The notes beneath the pieces were generated by a model. That model made no database searches, was not told the origin of the DNA, and saw nothing but the letters and a program-made list of their open reading frames with translations. A stretch of 64,000 nucleotides of DNA from positions 23,180,828 to 23,244,827 of the forward strand of contig NC_087076.1 of NCBI RefSeq assembly GCF_026151205.1. Reading direction: 5' to 3'. The number at the start of each line of letters is the position of its first letter. Within the stretch, counting starts at the first letter, position 1. Positions 51,511-64,000 of the stretch are shown here, piece by piece. Both the position numbers and the translations under genes were made by a program. The stretch comes from Bolinopsis microptera (taxonomy: Eukaryota > Ctenophora > Tentaculata > Lobata > Bolinopsidae).

Positions 51511-51515
51511 CTTAA

Positions 51516-52563
51516 GGGGCCAGGGGGGGTTCACCCTGATTTTTTTGTGAAACTTGGTTTCGAGATACCAGTTGACCAACAAACTAGGACCGGTGACCGA
51601 ACTTTTGAGGGGGTTCCGGACCCCAACAGCCAAACAGTGCCCGCGGGGCAGCCACGCCCATATTTGGTCCAAATTAGGCCCAATTTAGCCAAATACCCTG
51701 AACATGCTCAAAACCATGCTTTGGGGTGCTCTACTTGTAGCTACTAGTCTGCTGAACACACATATTAAGTTTTATCAAAATTGGATAAAAATTGGCCGAG
51801 TTATGGGATAAAAACCATATGCCCATATTTGGGCATACGCACCAAATTTGATCGATTTTGGCCCATAAATTGGTCAAATGTCAATATTTTTGAATGAAAC
51901 CAACTTTATATGAAAGGTAAGCCTATACTACACATTCTCTATGATTATCAGCTCAATATCTACCTAACTGTGGATTCTGTGTTCAAATAATCGCAAAAAA
52001 TGAGCAAAATTGCCCATATCTCAGTTCGCGATATTTGCAAAACTGACTTCGCTCAAAACAATAGAACTCAATAGGGTTTCAATATTTTTTCATGAAATTT
52101 TCAGAATCAACGTAGAATTGTCTCATGACCCTAAGTTTTGGGACAGAAGTTTGAGTTAGGCCTTTAAAAAAATTTGGCGGCCAAATTCCAAAATTTGCAC
52201 TGCTAAATTTAGGCCAAAATCGATCAAATTTGGTGCGTATGCCCAAATATGGGCATATGGTTTTTATCCCATAACTCGGCCAATTTTTATCCAATTTTGA
52301 TAAAACTTAATATGTGTGTTCAGGAGACTAGTAGCTACAAGTAGAGCACCCCAAAGCATGGTTTTGGGCATGTTCAGGGTATTTGGCTTAATTGGGCCTA
52401 ATTTGGACCAAATATGGGCGTGGCTGCCCCGCGGGCACTGTTTGGCTGTTGGGGTCCGGAACCCCCTCAAAAGTTCGGTCACTGTTCTTAGTTTGTTGGT
52501 CAACTGGTATCTCGAAACCAAGTTTCACAAAAAAATCAGGGTGAACCCCCCCCCCCCCCCCCC
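51516..52563. mobile_element. 1-kb foldback element with TTAA ends
   Basis: The left arm (51516-51864) is the inverted copy of the right arm (~52212-52563), around a ~347-bp loop. The outer bases are GGGGCC at left and a long C-run at right, each next to TTAA (51512-51515, 52564-52567). Arms contain caaactagga, gcccatatttgggcat and atcgattttggcc. One arm-like copy occurs at 9231-9424. TTAA duplication suggests piggyBac-type mobilisation. No coding. Confidence 0.8.
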
Positions 52564-52744
52564 TTAATGTCTGAAATTAAGCTCTTGATATATCAATAAT
52601 ATTAAACAGTGACGGTGTGCTCCATTAACATCATGTATTCTGTAGATCTAGTTTAGTAGTTCTATATATATATTATATTATATTATATATTATATAATAT
52701 GAGGTTTGGTGTTTAATTAAGCTCATTGCACCGCTCACTCCTCT

Positions 52745-54310
52745 TCTCACTCTCCTCCTTACTTTATTATATAACTTCATGTTCTCTACCTTGCTGTGGT
52801 TTCTCACCCTGCAGCTTTCCAGCACCTTCTCTCCTCCTCTCTCCTCCTTACTTTATTATACAACTTCATGTTCTCTACCTTGCTTAAGCTGTGGTTTCTC
52901 ACCCTGCAGCTTTCCAGCACCTTCTCTCCTCCTCTCTCCTGGAAGAGTATTTAACAACCGCCAATATCATTACCATCTCCCCTTCATCTCCAATTGTATA
53001 TTATTTTTCTACCCTGGCCCTGTAGCCCTTATATCATTACCATCTCCCCTTCATCCCCAATTGTATATTATTTTTCTACCCTGGCCCTGTAGCCCTTATA
53101 TCATTACCATCTCCCCTTCATCCCCAATTGTATATTATTTTTCTACCCTGGCCCTGTAGCCATCTCCCCTTCATCTCCAATTGTATATTATTTTTCTACC
53201 CTGGCCCTGTAGCCCTTTACTACACATATCATTACCATCTCCCCTTCATCTCCAATTGTATATTATTTTTCTACCCTGGCCCTGTAGCCCTTTACTACAC
53301 ATATCATTACCATCTCCCCTTCATCTCCAATTGTATATTATTTTTCTACCCTGGCCCTGTAGCCCTTTACTACACATTACCATCTCACCTTCATCCCCAA
53401 TTGTATATTATTTTTCTACCCTGGCCCTGTAGCCCTTTACTACACATTACCATCTCACCTTCATCCCCAATTGTATATTATTTTTCTACCCTGGCCCTGT
53501 AGCCCTTTACTACACATTACCATCTCACCTTCATCCCCAATTGTATATTATTATTCTACCCTGGCCCTGTATCATTACCATCTCCCCTTCATCTCCAATT
53601 GTATATTATTTTTCTACCCTGGCCCTGTAGCCTGGACTACTCTTACCATCTCTACTTAATCCCACTATTGGATAGTTATTATTTTCCTGGACTGTATCAT
53701 TACCATACTCCCCTGTAATCTCCAATTGTATATTATTTTTCTTACCCTGGCCCTGTAGCCCTTTACTTCTCAATTTTCCATTCTCACCTTCAGCCACAAT
53801 TTTTTATTATTTTTCTACCCTGGCCCTGTATCTTTACCTATCTCCCCTCAGCTCTCAATTGTATATTAATTCTCCCTTTCCTCTGGCCCTGTAGCATCTC
53901 ACCTTCATTCCAATTGTATATTATTCTCCTTCCCTGGCTGTAGCCATCTCCCCTTCATCTCCAATTGTTTATTTATTTTTCTTCCCTGGCCCTGGTAGCA
54001 TCTCACCTTCATCCCCATTTGTATATTTTTCTCCTACCTGGCCCTGTAGCCATCTCCCCCTTCATCTCCAATGGTATTTTATTCTCCTAGCCTGCCCTGT
54101 ATGTAGCCATCGCCCCCTTCATCTCCAATTGTATATTATTTTTTACCCTGGCCCTGTAGCCATCTCCCCTTCATCTCCAATTGTATATTACTTCTTTCTA
54201 CCTGGCCCTGTAGCCCTTTTACTACACAATTCCCAATTCACCTTATCTCCAATTGTATAAGTAATTTTTCTACCTCCCTGGCCCATGTAGCCCTTTACTA
54301 CAACACATCT
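52745..54310 (+). repeat. ~52-75-bp minisatellite (CATCTCCCCTTCATC..)
   Basis: Units consist of catctccccttcatctccaa, ttgtatattatttttctacc and ctggccctgtag, with an optional ccctttactacacatatcat spacer. Units up to ~53600 are clean; from 53640 onward nearly every unit carries several short indels, mostly in homopolymers. Confidence 0.9.
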
Positions 54311-54479
54311 AAAACTTATTACTTTCACTGGTCTCTGTATTCACAAGAACTGCACTTTTAATCATGCTCCAGGGTAGCTTTTAGACATGTGGGCCAGCTC
54401 GGGGGCGAGGCTGTTGTTCAGGTAGATTGGTTTTAGTAACGCAGTTGTGCTGCTAATGGCTGGGAGTGACCTTTACAGA

Positions 54480-54800
54480 CATTATTTACGTTTCTTAAAA
54501 GTAAAAAGTCAGTGTAATTACAGGGTAATATTAAACGTTTTAAAAGTAAAAGTAGTGTACTTACAAGCAATATTGCACGTTTCTGAAAGTAGAAGTAAGT
54601 TTACTTACAGGTTATATTAAAGTTCTTAAGAATAAAAAGTAAGTTGTATTACAGGTAATATTTAACGTTCTTAAAAAATAAAAAGTAAGTGTTGACTTAC
54701 AGGTAATATTAAACGTTCTTTTAAAAAGTTGAAAAAGTAGTATGTACTTACACGACAATATTAAACGTTTCTTAATGTAGAAGTAAGTGTACTTACACTG
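54480..54800 (+). repeat. ~62-bp degenerate tandem repeat
   Basis: About five units of aatattaaacgtt, cttaaaagtaaaaagtaagt and gtacttacagg, with many indels between copies. Confidence 0.8.
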
Positions 54801-55014
54801 CTCCCCTCCCCCCGGTCCACCTCCCTCCTGTTGTAGTCCCTGCTAATAAACAGCTTGTTAATTGTTACTGATAATGATCTTTCAGTGTATTGTGTGTGTA
54901 ACACTGAGTCAGCTTCACACAATATTGGGGATACTACACTTCCGTGCTATTCAACTAATAGGGTGCAGGTGTGTCCTGTGTGTCTACACTCTACAGTGTA
55001 CCCTCCGATCCTTG

Positions 55015-55170
55015 CGTGTGTGTGGTGTGGAGTGTGTGTATGTGTTGTGTGTGTGTGGGTGTGTGTGTGTGTGTGTGTGTGTGGGTGTTGTGTGTGTGTG
55101 TGTGTTGTTGTGTGTGTGTGTGTGCGTGTGTGTGTGTGTGGGTGTGTTGTGTGTGTGTGTGTTGTGTGTG

Positions 55171-55213
<43 letters not shown>

Positions 55214-55562
55214 TGTGTGTGTGAGTGTGTGTGTGTGTGTGTTGTGTGTGTGTGTGTGTGTGTGTGTTGTGTGTGTGTGTGTGTGTGTGTGTGTTCGTGT
55301 GTGTGTGTGGGTGTGTGGGTGTGTGTTCTGTGTGTGTGTGTGTGTGTGTGTGTGCTGTGTGTGTGAGTGTGTGTTGTGTGTGTGTGTGTGTGGGTGTGTG
55401 GTGTGTGGTGTGTGTGTGTGTGTGTGTGTGTGGGTGTGTGTGTTGGTGGTGTGTGTGTGTTGTGTGTGTGTGTGTGTGTCGTTGTTGTCGTGTGTGTGTG
55501 TGTGTTGTGGGTGTGTTGTGGTGTGTGTGTGTGTGTGTGGGTTGGTGTGTGTGGTGTGTGTT
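55015..55562 (+). repeat. (TG)n microsatellite
   Basis: About 550 bp of TG with scattered extra G or T. All Cys/Val-rich frames through it are artefacts. Confidence 0.97.
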
Positions 55563-55599
55563 TAGTGTATATAATGGACAGTGAGACTCGAGACCAAAT

Positions 55600-58500
55600 G
55601 TTCTGAGACTAAGGGAAGGTTCTGGAAAATTGTGTACCCCTGTACCTTACTCCTGGGACTCCTGACAGTACACCCTCGGGGTTTGTTATGATAATTTTTA
55701 TGCAATGCCTTTGTAACATTTAGGGCTCGGCGTAAAGTTCCCTTGCCTGCTGGATCGTACATAGCTCAGGCTGTTAATCCTCGTCTACAGCTAATACTTT
55801 TTCTGAGACGGTAAGGACTCCTGCACTCTGCAGCCGTTTTTATCGTCCTCTTTAAGTTTCCCCCCCCCCCCCTCCATTTTTTTTACCTAGAATTTCTAAT
55901 TGTCACAGGGTATGATTTAAAAGGTGTGTATCATGAGAATTAAGTGTAATGTGGTGATCTTCACGAAAGCTACTGAGAACAGTGAAAGTGAGCATTAAGA
56001 CCATGTTAACAGTCCAAACTGTCCGTTAATATGGAAGATCCGAGCAATGCCATCTCTCTGCTTCTCACTGCATTTAAATTAATAAACATCACAACCAAGG
56101 GTTATTTGTAGGATACACGCTGGAATATTATTATTTGTTAGGGCAGGGTGGAATAATCGTAAGTAAGATTTACATTGTGCTATGATCATAAATTTAGTTA
56201 CAGTCTGCGGGTGATACGTTACACAAGTCCTGCCAGGTAAGTAACGGGGGGGGGGGGCGGGGGGAAAGTAATTGACAGATTGAGATCCTGACAAGTCACA
56301 TTCCTTCTCATTACCTGGTGTATTTCACCCGGGGGGGGGGGGCTAGGGATATTGACTATTGTAGCATGTTTACAAGCGTCCTGCTACTTGATTAATTACC
56401 AGGTAGTTGTTAACTTTATCTTGTTATTGTCCCTAATATTTGAACACACATTAGAAATACAAACCCCTTTAGCTCCTGGTCGTTAATTGAAAGCCGTAAT
56501 ATAAACGAAATTATGCATCTGCATTGTTTATAATGTATATTTTGTATGCTATGTAAAATTTGTACATAGGTTTTAGGGCCCGACGAGATTTATAATGTTA
56601 ACCCAGGCCCAATTGTCCAGAGTTTTTTATTGGGTCCTATACCATCAACCATGTTAGATATCACATATTTATATCCATTACAGAACAAAGCAGAGTAAGG
56701 AGAAGGGACGAGCCCTCCGCCACTATGTAAGACGCACAGATCTATATCTTGATATATAGATATTTTACTGTATAGGAGATAGTGTTTAATAGATAAATAA
56801 ACTGTATAGAGATAGTGCTCAGATCATAACATGCACTTCACTGTGTCGCAACTTATATACAGTTAATCATAAAAAGAGGAATATTTTATAATATGTTATC
56901 TTAATTGTCACCCCCCAGGACTCAGCTACATACAGCTAACGTTTCACAGCTTCACAGCTTCACAGCTTCACAGCTACACAGCTACACAGCTACACAGCTA
57001 CACAGCTACAGGTTCTACAGGTTTCCTCTTATTACCCCCACCAGTTAAGGTGCTGTTTTGCTTAAAAAACTCAGGCTTAAGTTGTACTAATCATGCTGGA
57101 GTTACGACACCAACCTGTGTGTGGGTATATAATGATTATATTGAAACATGTTTAGCAGTTTAATCGCACACGATCATATAGACGAAACCCCCTAAAATTG
57201 CTCGTAACACTTAGGGGGGTTTCCAAACTGATTACGCTCAAATTTCTAACACAAAAGGCCACGCGTCTAATTGATTCCGGGGGGGGGGGGTGCAGGGCTA
57301 GGTGGGGTAAACATGTCCAAAGGGGGTGTCGTTAATACCTTGAACGGGACCCTATGTGACTACTATATAGTCGCTATAAAAAGGGTGTTCTGTTCATAGT
57401 GTTTCAAATAGTCAGGTACAGTATCTGAGGTTGTACGTGTGTGCTTAGCCCACTGTTAGGAGCTCTTTAAATCGGCATTACATGAATTTCTGGTAATTAG
57501 TGACACGTCATATATTGACGTACTCAACTTCATGTTTTACTGTTCGTGTTTTATACTGTCACTCCAGCAGGTTACGTTACAACATCAAGGGGGGGGAGGG
57601 GGAGGGGCGGAGGGGGAGAGGGAGGTGGAGGGGGAGGGAGGGGTGACGTTCGACGTAAGACGCTGCAAAACAACGGAGACTTAAACTAAAGATAACAATT
57701 TGTTCAAATCAATTCCTGTTCAGAACACCACGTAGCTTTATTGTCTCACGACAATTTTCAGTGTTTTTTCTTCTATGTCCCCCGTTTGCCGGGTGGGATT
57801 TCTCAAGTTAACTTTTAATATAGATATATTATTACAGTGAGGTTTTGTTTTCATCTTATTTTCTACTTCTAATTCTATAAAAATAACACATGATCGTAGT
57901 GCTCTAAATGGTACAGTATTATCAGTGTAGCTGTAATGAATCACTGAGCTAGATGGACATATATAGTATAAAATATATAATTATCAAATAAATAGAAGAA
58001 TTATCTCCTCGTTCCTCTGAGATGCCCCAGTGCCAATTAACGCTTATTTCTTTAATTTTGTTCGTATATATAGCGGTGCAGAAATACGTCATTCAAATAC
58101 CTTTATAAGTACTTCTATCCGCAGTTTACAATGGTATCAATGAGCCGAGTTCACGGGACACATCATACACCATTCCATGTGTGTTCTAAAGTCGCATTGA
58201 ACAATTTCAAGCAGAATATAAGTAGTCTGAGCTAAATAGTTGACCGCTTGGTTTCTAAGTGGTAGGATAGCCATAATGAGTCATATCACATGACTTGCTT
58301 CCATCAATCTACTTGTAGATCTTATCTCTTATTCTGCACGTGTTTAGTAACGGTGTTTAAAGAGTTCTAGTAACACACTTCATTTATAACACGGATTGGT
58401 CAACATGGATAGTAAAGATTAAAACATTCTGTTTTCATAAACAACTAACAGCACTATATTAATTGTTCACCATTTAAATACACATATGAACATTAACACA

Positions 58501-59940
58501 TCTCAGCACATTGTTTAATTTGTATTGTCTACATGTGCTAATACAGATCAACAGCATTAAATCACACACTACCTATCCTTTTATTAATTAAAACACACAC
58601 CACGACAATTACAATACGTGTACTCTAATCTTCAAAAAATGATCCTGAATGTAAATCCGTTAAATGTAAGGAATGTACAGGTCAACTGTACCATTCCTTA
58701 AAACTCTTTACACCCTGCTCAGTGTAGAGGTGAGTTATCTTTCTAATTCTCACATTCTCACTCAGAGTTATGTCACATTACGTCACTGTTTACCCTGGAA
58801 TCTACCGACAATTAAAGCCCTCTTAATCGTACATAAACCACATACCACAATCTATATTAAATGTGACTTTTTCCAATAATGACTAAAAATATGACTTATT
58901 ATAGTAAAATTATCTGACTTAAAAAAATCCTCCATTCTTCAAAAAATGACATATTGTAGTGGAACAAGTTGGTGTAAAGACAGAGGAACAAGTTACCTCG
59001 ATATTACAACTTCCTTTCTTTTGTAACTAACTTTGCAACAAGATAACCTATTTCAGTTCTCTGTTCTACCAGTTAAATAGAATTGTAGTTATTTATATGA
59101 GCTCCTCGATTCAAGAAAAAATACCAACCTTTAAAATTTCTGGAGGACCTCGGTTACTTAGAACTATCGTTACCAGTTGGCATCGTCAGCTGTAACATCG
59201 TCTTAATGTAATCACAGGTTATACAAGCAGTGAACAGTAGGCTAGCCTCTGACACGCTTATCAGTAATGTTAATGTAGAACACTACTCGTCATAACAAAT
59301 GGGAAAGTAAGATAAGAACAGTTAGGATAACTATAAATCTCGTTTGAGTCATGTGACAAAAGGTAAAATGAGAGCTGTTGACAGCTGAAGTTGTAGATAA
59401 TGTCATGTATGGAGTAGTGTGGTATGTAAATGGAATGCTGAACGAGTTGAGATACCTCAAGACTCAACTGTACTAAAGTGATGGACTGCTTTATTTCCCT
59501 GAGAGATATGATAATCTGGCATATGGATATCCTGGGTTTGTTAGTTCCGGTTAGGAACAGTAAAGTATCTGAAAATCAGTTGATCTGTACACAGTATCTT
59601 TAAATATATCTGTATAATTATCTGTAAAAAGTGTAAATTCCTGATACAGTCAAACCTTTATATATAGAAGTGGCCTGGATATCGAGACCATAACCACTAC
59701 AGAGAGTCCCGGTATATTAAAGTTTACTATTGGTGACGGTATCATTAGAACTAGACAGAAACAAAAAGTGTGAAGGGCCTGACGGAACCCTCGGTTACAG
59801 TTCCTTTATAGAGGTTTGATGTTCTACTAAGTTATTTAAAAACTCTTTTTTGGAAACTTCTGGATATCAAACCCAGTAATAAAAACATTAGGTAAATGTG
59901 GTGTGAAGGTAATGGTAGGCTGATTATCAGACACTGTTTC
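55600..59940. other. gene-poor stretch
   Basis: Contents are homopolymer tracts (55861, 56247, 56331, 57280, 57590) and a cacagct(t/a) repeat at 56937-57010. A weak exon-like segment follows a ccattacag acceptor at 56685 (RVRRRDEPSATM-stop). Nothing else reads as a gene. Confidence 0.45.
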
Positions 59941-59949
59941 AACAGGAGG

Positions 59950-60490
59950 CATCAGGTGGCACGTAGCAATAACATATATGGGCATTTAGTTATACCATAG
60001 TATGGGCACTAAGCCAATAAAATATATGAGGCGTTTAAGTAATAGCATATAAAGGCATTTAGCTTTATAAGCCATGTATGGGGCACTAGTCATAACATAT
60101 AATGGGCATTTTGCTTATAGCCAGATATGGGCATTTAGTTATAGCCATGTATGGGCCACTTAGTCAAAATAACCATTATAATGGGGCATTTAGCTTATGA
60201 GCATTTAAGGGCATTTAGCTTTTTAGCCATGTTTGGGCACTTAGTAATTAACCATATAATGGGCATTAGCTTATAGCCCATAACGGGGCATTTGGCTTAT
60301 ATCCATGTATCGGGCCACTTAGTCATTACCATATATTGGGCATTTTAGCTTATAGCCATATAAGGGCATTTAGCTTATGCCAGATGTTTGGGCACCTTAG
60401 CAATTACAATATCAAGTGCATTTAGCCAATAAACCATATTTTATGGGCATTCAGCCTATTAAACATATTATTTGGGCATTGGGTAATGTC
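59950..60490 (+). repeat. degenerate ~33-bp tandem repeat (GGGCATTTAGCTTATAGCCATA)
   Basis: About sixteen units of tatgggcatttagcttatagccat, almost all differing by short indels, as in the 53.6-54.3-kb array. Confidence 0.85.
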
Positions 60491-60499
60491 CTTTCATAG

Positions 60500-61420
60500 T
60501 GTGGTCCAGTTATGTTTTGCAATGTTACTCCGTTTCAACTTTTCACGTCAACCCTTTATTTGTCATATCTAAAAATAACAAATAAAAGAGAAGATTGTGT
60601 AATGCCCATTCATTACTACTATCAGTGTGATTAAACAGCCCTTAAGAAATTCAAACTAACCGCAACCTGCAATGATCTTAACACCGTAATCGTAAGAACT
60701 GCATTGGAGTGTGTTTAAGATACACATTCTTATTCCGCAAAACCATGACCTGTGGGGGGGGGGGGTGGCCGTTATCTTTCTACGTATTAAATCATGTTGA
60801 ATTAAGTCACTATGAAATCACACACTGTCCCTTCACTTCTAACTCCGTCACTGTGTCACTTGTTTTTATATTTAGTTCCAGCTTCAAAGTACAATTGTTA
60901 ATTTTGTGGTTAACAATAACTGTGTGTTAAGAGACAGCGAGCTATTGCGGTGATGGAATGCATCGTTTGTATCGTGACTACAATCCTAGAATTTCATCTC
61001 AATTCTGAGATGGTATTTCAGTTGACGATTTATATTCTAGGTTTGCTCCGATTTCCAGTTTAGTGGTCATAAAGAGATTTCTCGTGAAACACTTGCAAAG
61101 ACCTAAATTATATTTGGATTTAAAAGATAACTAATATCTTTCTAGAAAGGTATACTAAAATTGAAGGGCTGTGGACTGTTGAGGTTACTGGTGTCTGGGG
61201 ATTATATTTAACTGGATTTCTCTGTCAACGTTTCAGGAGTCGGGACATCTAGAAGTACATTTTTTTTAAAGTATGGGGAACGCGCAGATACCCTTTTGTA
61301 GAGCTTAAATTCCATCGTCTATTGGTCGCGCGCGCACGACTGATATACGATTTTAAATAAAATCCTGCAGCTGTACTGGTTTCGGACTGCGGTTAGATCA
61401 AATTCCGTTCCTCGCTGTTT
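60500..61420. other. intergenic stretch, no gene seen
   Basis: No credible exon. A G-run lies at 60755-60764 and a gcgcgcgc tract at 61329-61335. The latter part may include the promoter of the short frame that follows. Confidence 0.4.
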
Positions 61421-61474
61421 ATTTCATGGACCATGAATTGGACACGCCGTCCATTGCCCATTACTGACACGAAG

Positions 61475-61594
61475 ATGTCGGCCGAAGTTAAATTACTTTT
61501 AAAACAATCAGTGAGGACTAACACAAGTCACCTTCGAACGTTTCTGGAAGCTATTGTGTCCGGAGAAATCTTTGATGAAAGGAGACTTATGTGA
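61475..61594 (+). CDS. possible first coding exon
   Basis: ATG 61475 opens MSAEVKLLLKQSVRTNTSHL, then EAIVSGEIFDERRLM-stop (39 codons), with an upstream mini-frame at 61424. Two possible donors exist, ttat|gtgaat before the stop and gcag|gtagga after it. Composition is protein-like, but no later exon was found. It could start a host gene or an element. Confidence 0.3.
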   Translation: MSAEVKLLLKQSVRTNTSHLRTFLEAIVSGEIFDERRLM

Positions 61595-62154
61595 ATTACG
61601 TACGCAGGTAGGACATCGTCAGTTTCCCGCAACCTAATTTCGTTGTTTTGACTGTATTTTAAGATTTTTCTTGTATATCACCAAATTATGAGTTCTGCCT
61701 GTGGAGGGCACAAGACACGATTGTGGTATGAAAGCTTTGATTTCCAAAGAAGAAAGCTTTGACAAACAGAAATTCGTCAGAATATATTCGAAGTAAACAT
61801 TTTGGAAGATTTTGAAACTTAATCTGCGTTCCCTCTGCTGGAAATGTGACATTTATTTGACGATGAGGGCAGTGTGAGTGGCGAAGTCATCATTGTTTGA
61901 GGAACTGGAAGTTGAATATCTGGATTACCAAAAAGGCTTTAATATTGATAAAATTCGATCAGTATCTCATCCACTATCAGAAAAGAAGGGAAGATTTTGA
62001 GCAGAATTAGCTTTTCTGCCGTTTTCTTGACCGAAATATGACAGGTTTTACTGACTTTTTGACCAGTGACCAATCAATGAGGTCAGTGTGAGTGAGACAA
62101 GTCACTATCCACTATCGAGGAAGCTCCAGTAATTATACTGGAAGCTTAGGGGTT

Positions 62155-62266
62155 CACCTAACCATGTGCTTTCGCGCCACTTCGGGCGCGCTTGTTTCAC
62201 AAGTCAAGCGGCGGGCGCGCGCTACTGCATACTGCAAGCGCAAGGGCTCTGGATAGAGCAAGCTTA
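62155..62266 (+). repeat. GC-rich dispersed repeat copy
   Basis: Same modules as at 26.1 and 27.5 kb: cacctaaccatgtgctttcg, ccacttcgggcgcg, gcgcgcgctactgc, gcaagggctctggatagag. It directly abuts the element starting at 62267. Confidence 0.85.
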
Positions 62267-62977
62267 GGGGCCTTCTTTTCTACTTAGGACGTCCGCCAAA
62301 AACGCAGATTTTCAGACCTCCTCTTACTGGGCCGCGCTCAGCCTGTCATTCCGCCAAATCTTTATTCTTTAATGTTTATGAACATAATAGCCTGGGGTCC
62401 CCAGGTAAACCTCCCCCTGTCCGGGTGTGTCCGGATTTTCAAAACCACCCTCTCCCCCTGACGTCCGGATTTCCAGCTACTTTTAAGAGTACTTTTAAGC
62501 TACTTTTAAGAGTACAAATAAAACCAACTCAAATTCATTGTTAATAAAATGTGTAGTTTATACTTTGTACTTAAAATAGACAATAATAAATTTACTTTCA
62601 GTGTCTAACAAGTTTAGCACAGTTAAAGATTTAAGTACTTTTAAAGTACATTTAAAAATTTAAGTACTTAAGTAGCCATCCAATCAAATTAGTTTTAAGG
62701 CAGTAGGAAAATAATATTAATAATATATGCGAGTTGTGTCTCGGCTCTCATTAGCATTAGCTGCTCTCGGAATCGACTTCTCGTTCAAAATACAAGGATC
62801 TAACTTACAAAGTAATTAGTGTCAAAGAGTTGAAATAAATGAGATTTTTTCATTAATTCTGCGTACATTTCCGGACGTTCGGATTTTAGAACCCCCCTCC
62901 CCCTTTCCGGATTTGTCCGAAATTCCAAAACCACCCCCTCCATATTTGCTGGACGTCCTGCCTAAGTAGATGGCCCC
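62267..62977. mobile_element. 711-bp GGGGCC-ended element
   Basis: The ends are GGGGCC..CTACTTAGGACGTCC at left and its approximate complement ggacgtcctgcctaagtag..GGCCCC at right, beside TTA (62264-62266) and TTAA (62978-62981). The interior has facing copies of gtccggattt..aaaccacccyctcc and no coding. The GGGGCC end next to TTAA is shared with the 51.5-kb foldback element. A fragment lies inverted at 17725-17795. Confidence 0.7.
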
Positions 62978-63257
62978 TTAATGTCCGAAGAAAACTTTGA
63001 TGAAAGAAAAATTATAAAAATGTCTTACTCCTACCATTTTAAGTACAACCACATTTGACATGATTTAATTTGCAACTGCCATCTGCATAGAAAAAGTTGT
63101 GCATGTGCACGTGTACATTATAGACAGAACAAAACAAAAATAAATAAGAGCGACCCCCAACACATGTAGCTGAGACACCTCACAGCAAGTAGACCAAAGT
63201 TGTATCACGTGGTGACCCCCACTGTCGCTTCACTATAGTGTGTAGTTTCTACGATAC

Positions 63258-63290
63258 AGAGGGAGCCGCGCACTCGTGCGCGGCGGGTCA
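63258..63290. repeat. GC-rich hairpin
   Basis: GCCGCGCACTCGTGCGCGGC forms a 9-bp stem with a two-base loop in otherwise AT-rich sequence. Confidence 0.7.
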
Positions 63291-63329
63291 TACAACGTAT
63301 GACAAGACCAAAGTGGTTTTTTGTTTTTA

Positions 63330-63440
63330 CTTTTTACTAATTCGCTCGCCCAAAAATTTCACGTGGCTTTGGTTTTTATGGATTTGCAGCCGTACAAACA
63401 ACAAAACGGTTTTACATAAACCCTAATCCCAACCCTAACC
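63330..63440 (+). repeat. repeat shared with 26625-26740, ending in telomere-like units
   Basis: Includes attcgctcgcccaaaaattt and aacggttttacataaaccct, then aatcccaaccctaacc. Confidence 0.8.
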
Positions 63441-64000
63441 ACCCAGCAGACCTTACTGGCTGGCAATATTACTACAGGCGATCGCCTTTTCACAGCTTGT
63501 TGAACTCCGCGCGCGCTCGTTAGTTCATTGCATTTGCACGCTTCAATTATTCCAAGAATGCAATTGTACCACGTACCACGTGATACGATTCAGCCAATCA
63601 GAGAACAAGAATCCGCAAACTTAAAGCTGCGCAGTTTTATAAGGCCCAAAATATGACTTTTCGCGATAATTCAAAATCTAGGTTGTCCCAAATTGTGCTC
63701 CTGGGGAGCTAACTTTAGTTTTACGGGACGAACATTTTGTTGAAAATCAGACGTTTCTATTTCTTTTATTTTCGAAGTTAGGCCCATACCAGTAAGGTTT
63801 CCTGGGGTTACACGATCTTCATTTTCATTCTGCCACGGGCGATCAAGATAAGAAGTTTGGAGGAAGATAATGAACGAGATTTCGATCGAGGATCACCCAA
63901 AATAAGTAAGTAATAAGTATGTATTGCACATAAATTCTTCCAATTTTCCGTCCCAATCGAGCCGAGCTAATATCATGTCACCTCATGCATGATGCAATAC
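63441..64000. other. window end, no gene established
   Basis: A short frame at 63869 (MNEISIEDHPK-stop) lies just before a strong gtaagtaa donor-like sequence and may mark a 5' exon cut off by the window edge. Evidence is too thin to call. Confidence 0.35.

Noticed and set aside
52779-53659. Repetitive protein YIIFLPWPCSP
   Set aside because: Minisatellite translation without start context or splice signals.
54855-55606. Cys/Val-rich frames, resembling a cysteine-rich protein
   Set aside because: Translation of a TG microsatellite; cysteines come from TGT.

Overview
This is nuclear DNA from a multicellular animal. Genes are split by GT-AG introns, mobile-element debris is abundant, and there are long runs of the animal telomere hexamer (TTAGGG) and its variant TCAGGG. 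A secreted gene joining ShKT, PAN/Apple-like and collagen segments, with a CR1-type LINE and a Penelope-like element, fits a cnidarian best; that assignment is inferred. Host coding sequence is a small part of the window. Layout: (1) 1.4-5.3 kb, minus strand: a secreted protein of unknown function. Two of its exons are expanded by internal tandem duplication (a 53-bp unit, 6 copies; a ~91-bp unit, 20 copies), and neither unit preserves the frame. (2) 5.87-7.35 kb: a TTAA-flanked terminal-inverted-repeat element. 9.4-12.1 kb: a young non-autonomous LTR retrotransposon whose primer-binding site is a 56-nt stretch matching the 3' half of tRNA-Leu. (3) 13.36-16.39 kb: a composite block of inverted CAATTG/CCCCCC arrays around ~330 CCCTGA and ~77 CCCTAA hexamers, inserted in an older repeat with a target duplication. 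(4) 18.15-25.74 kb, plus strand: an eight-exon secreted ShKT-ShKT-PAN-Cys-rich-collagen gene, reconstructable to 420 residues with every intron in phase 1. Its introns hold a local duplication, a second TCAGGG array and a hAT-like MITE with a perfect 8-bp target duplication. (5) 25.8-30 kb: dispersed repeats, a reverse-transcriptase scrap and a foldback element. (6) 30.10-47.48 kb, plus strand: a five-exon Rap-family small GTPase (193 residues, CAAX end C-E-I-L). Intron 1 carries a hAT-like MITE and a 4.8-kb element with ~390-bp inverted ends enclosing a six-exon ankyrin-type gene. Intron 4 (10 kb) carries a full-length CR1-like LINE with a 23-bp target duplication, a LINE ORF1 relic and a Penelope-like ORF on the minus strand. 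(7) 47.7-64 kb: almost gene-free; minisatellites, TG arrays, a 1-kb foldback element, a second GGGGCC-ended element and recurrent short repeats. The three host genes look unrelated; no pathway links them. The most unusual signals are the telomere-array insertion unit, the tRNA-derived primer site with two base changes expected from reverse transcription of a modified tRNA, the A_AAA_AAC slip site between the LINE ORFs, and the gene-bearing inverted-repeat element inside the GTPase gene.
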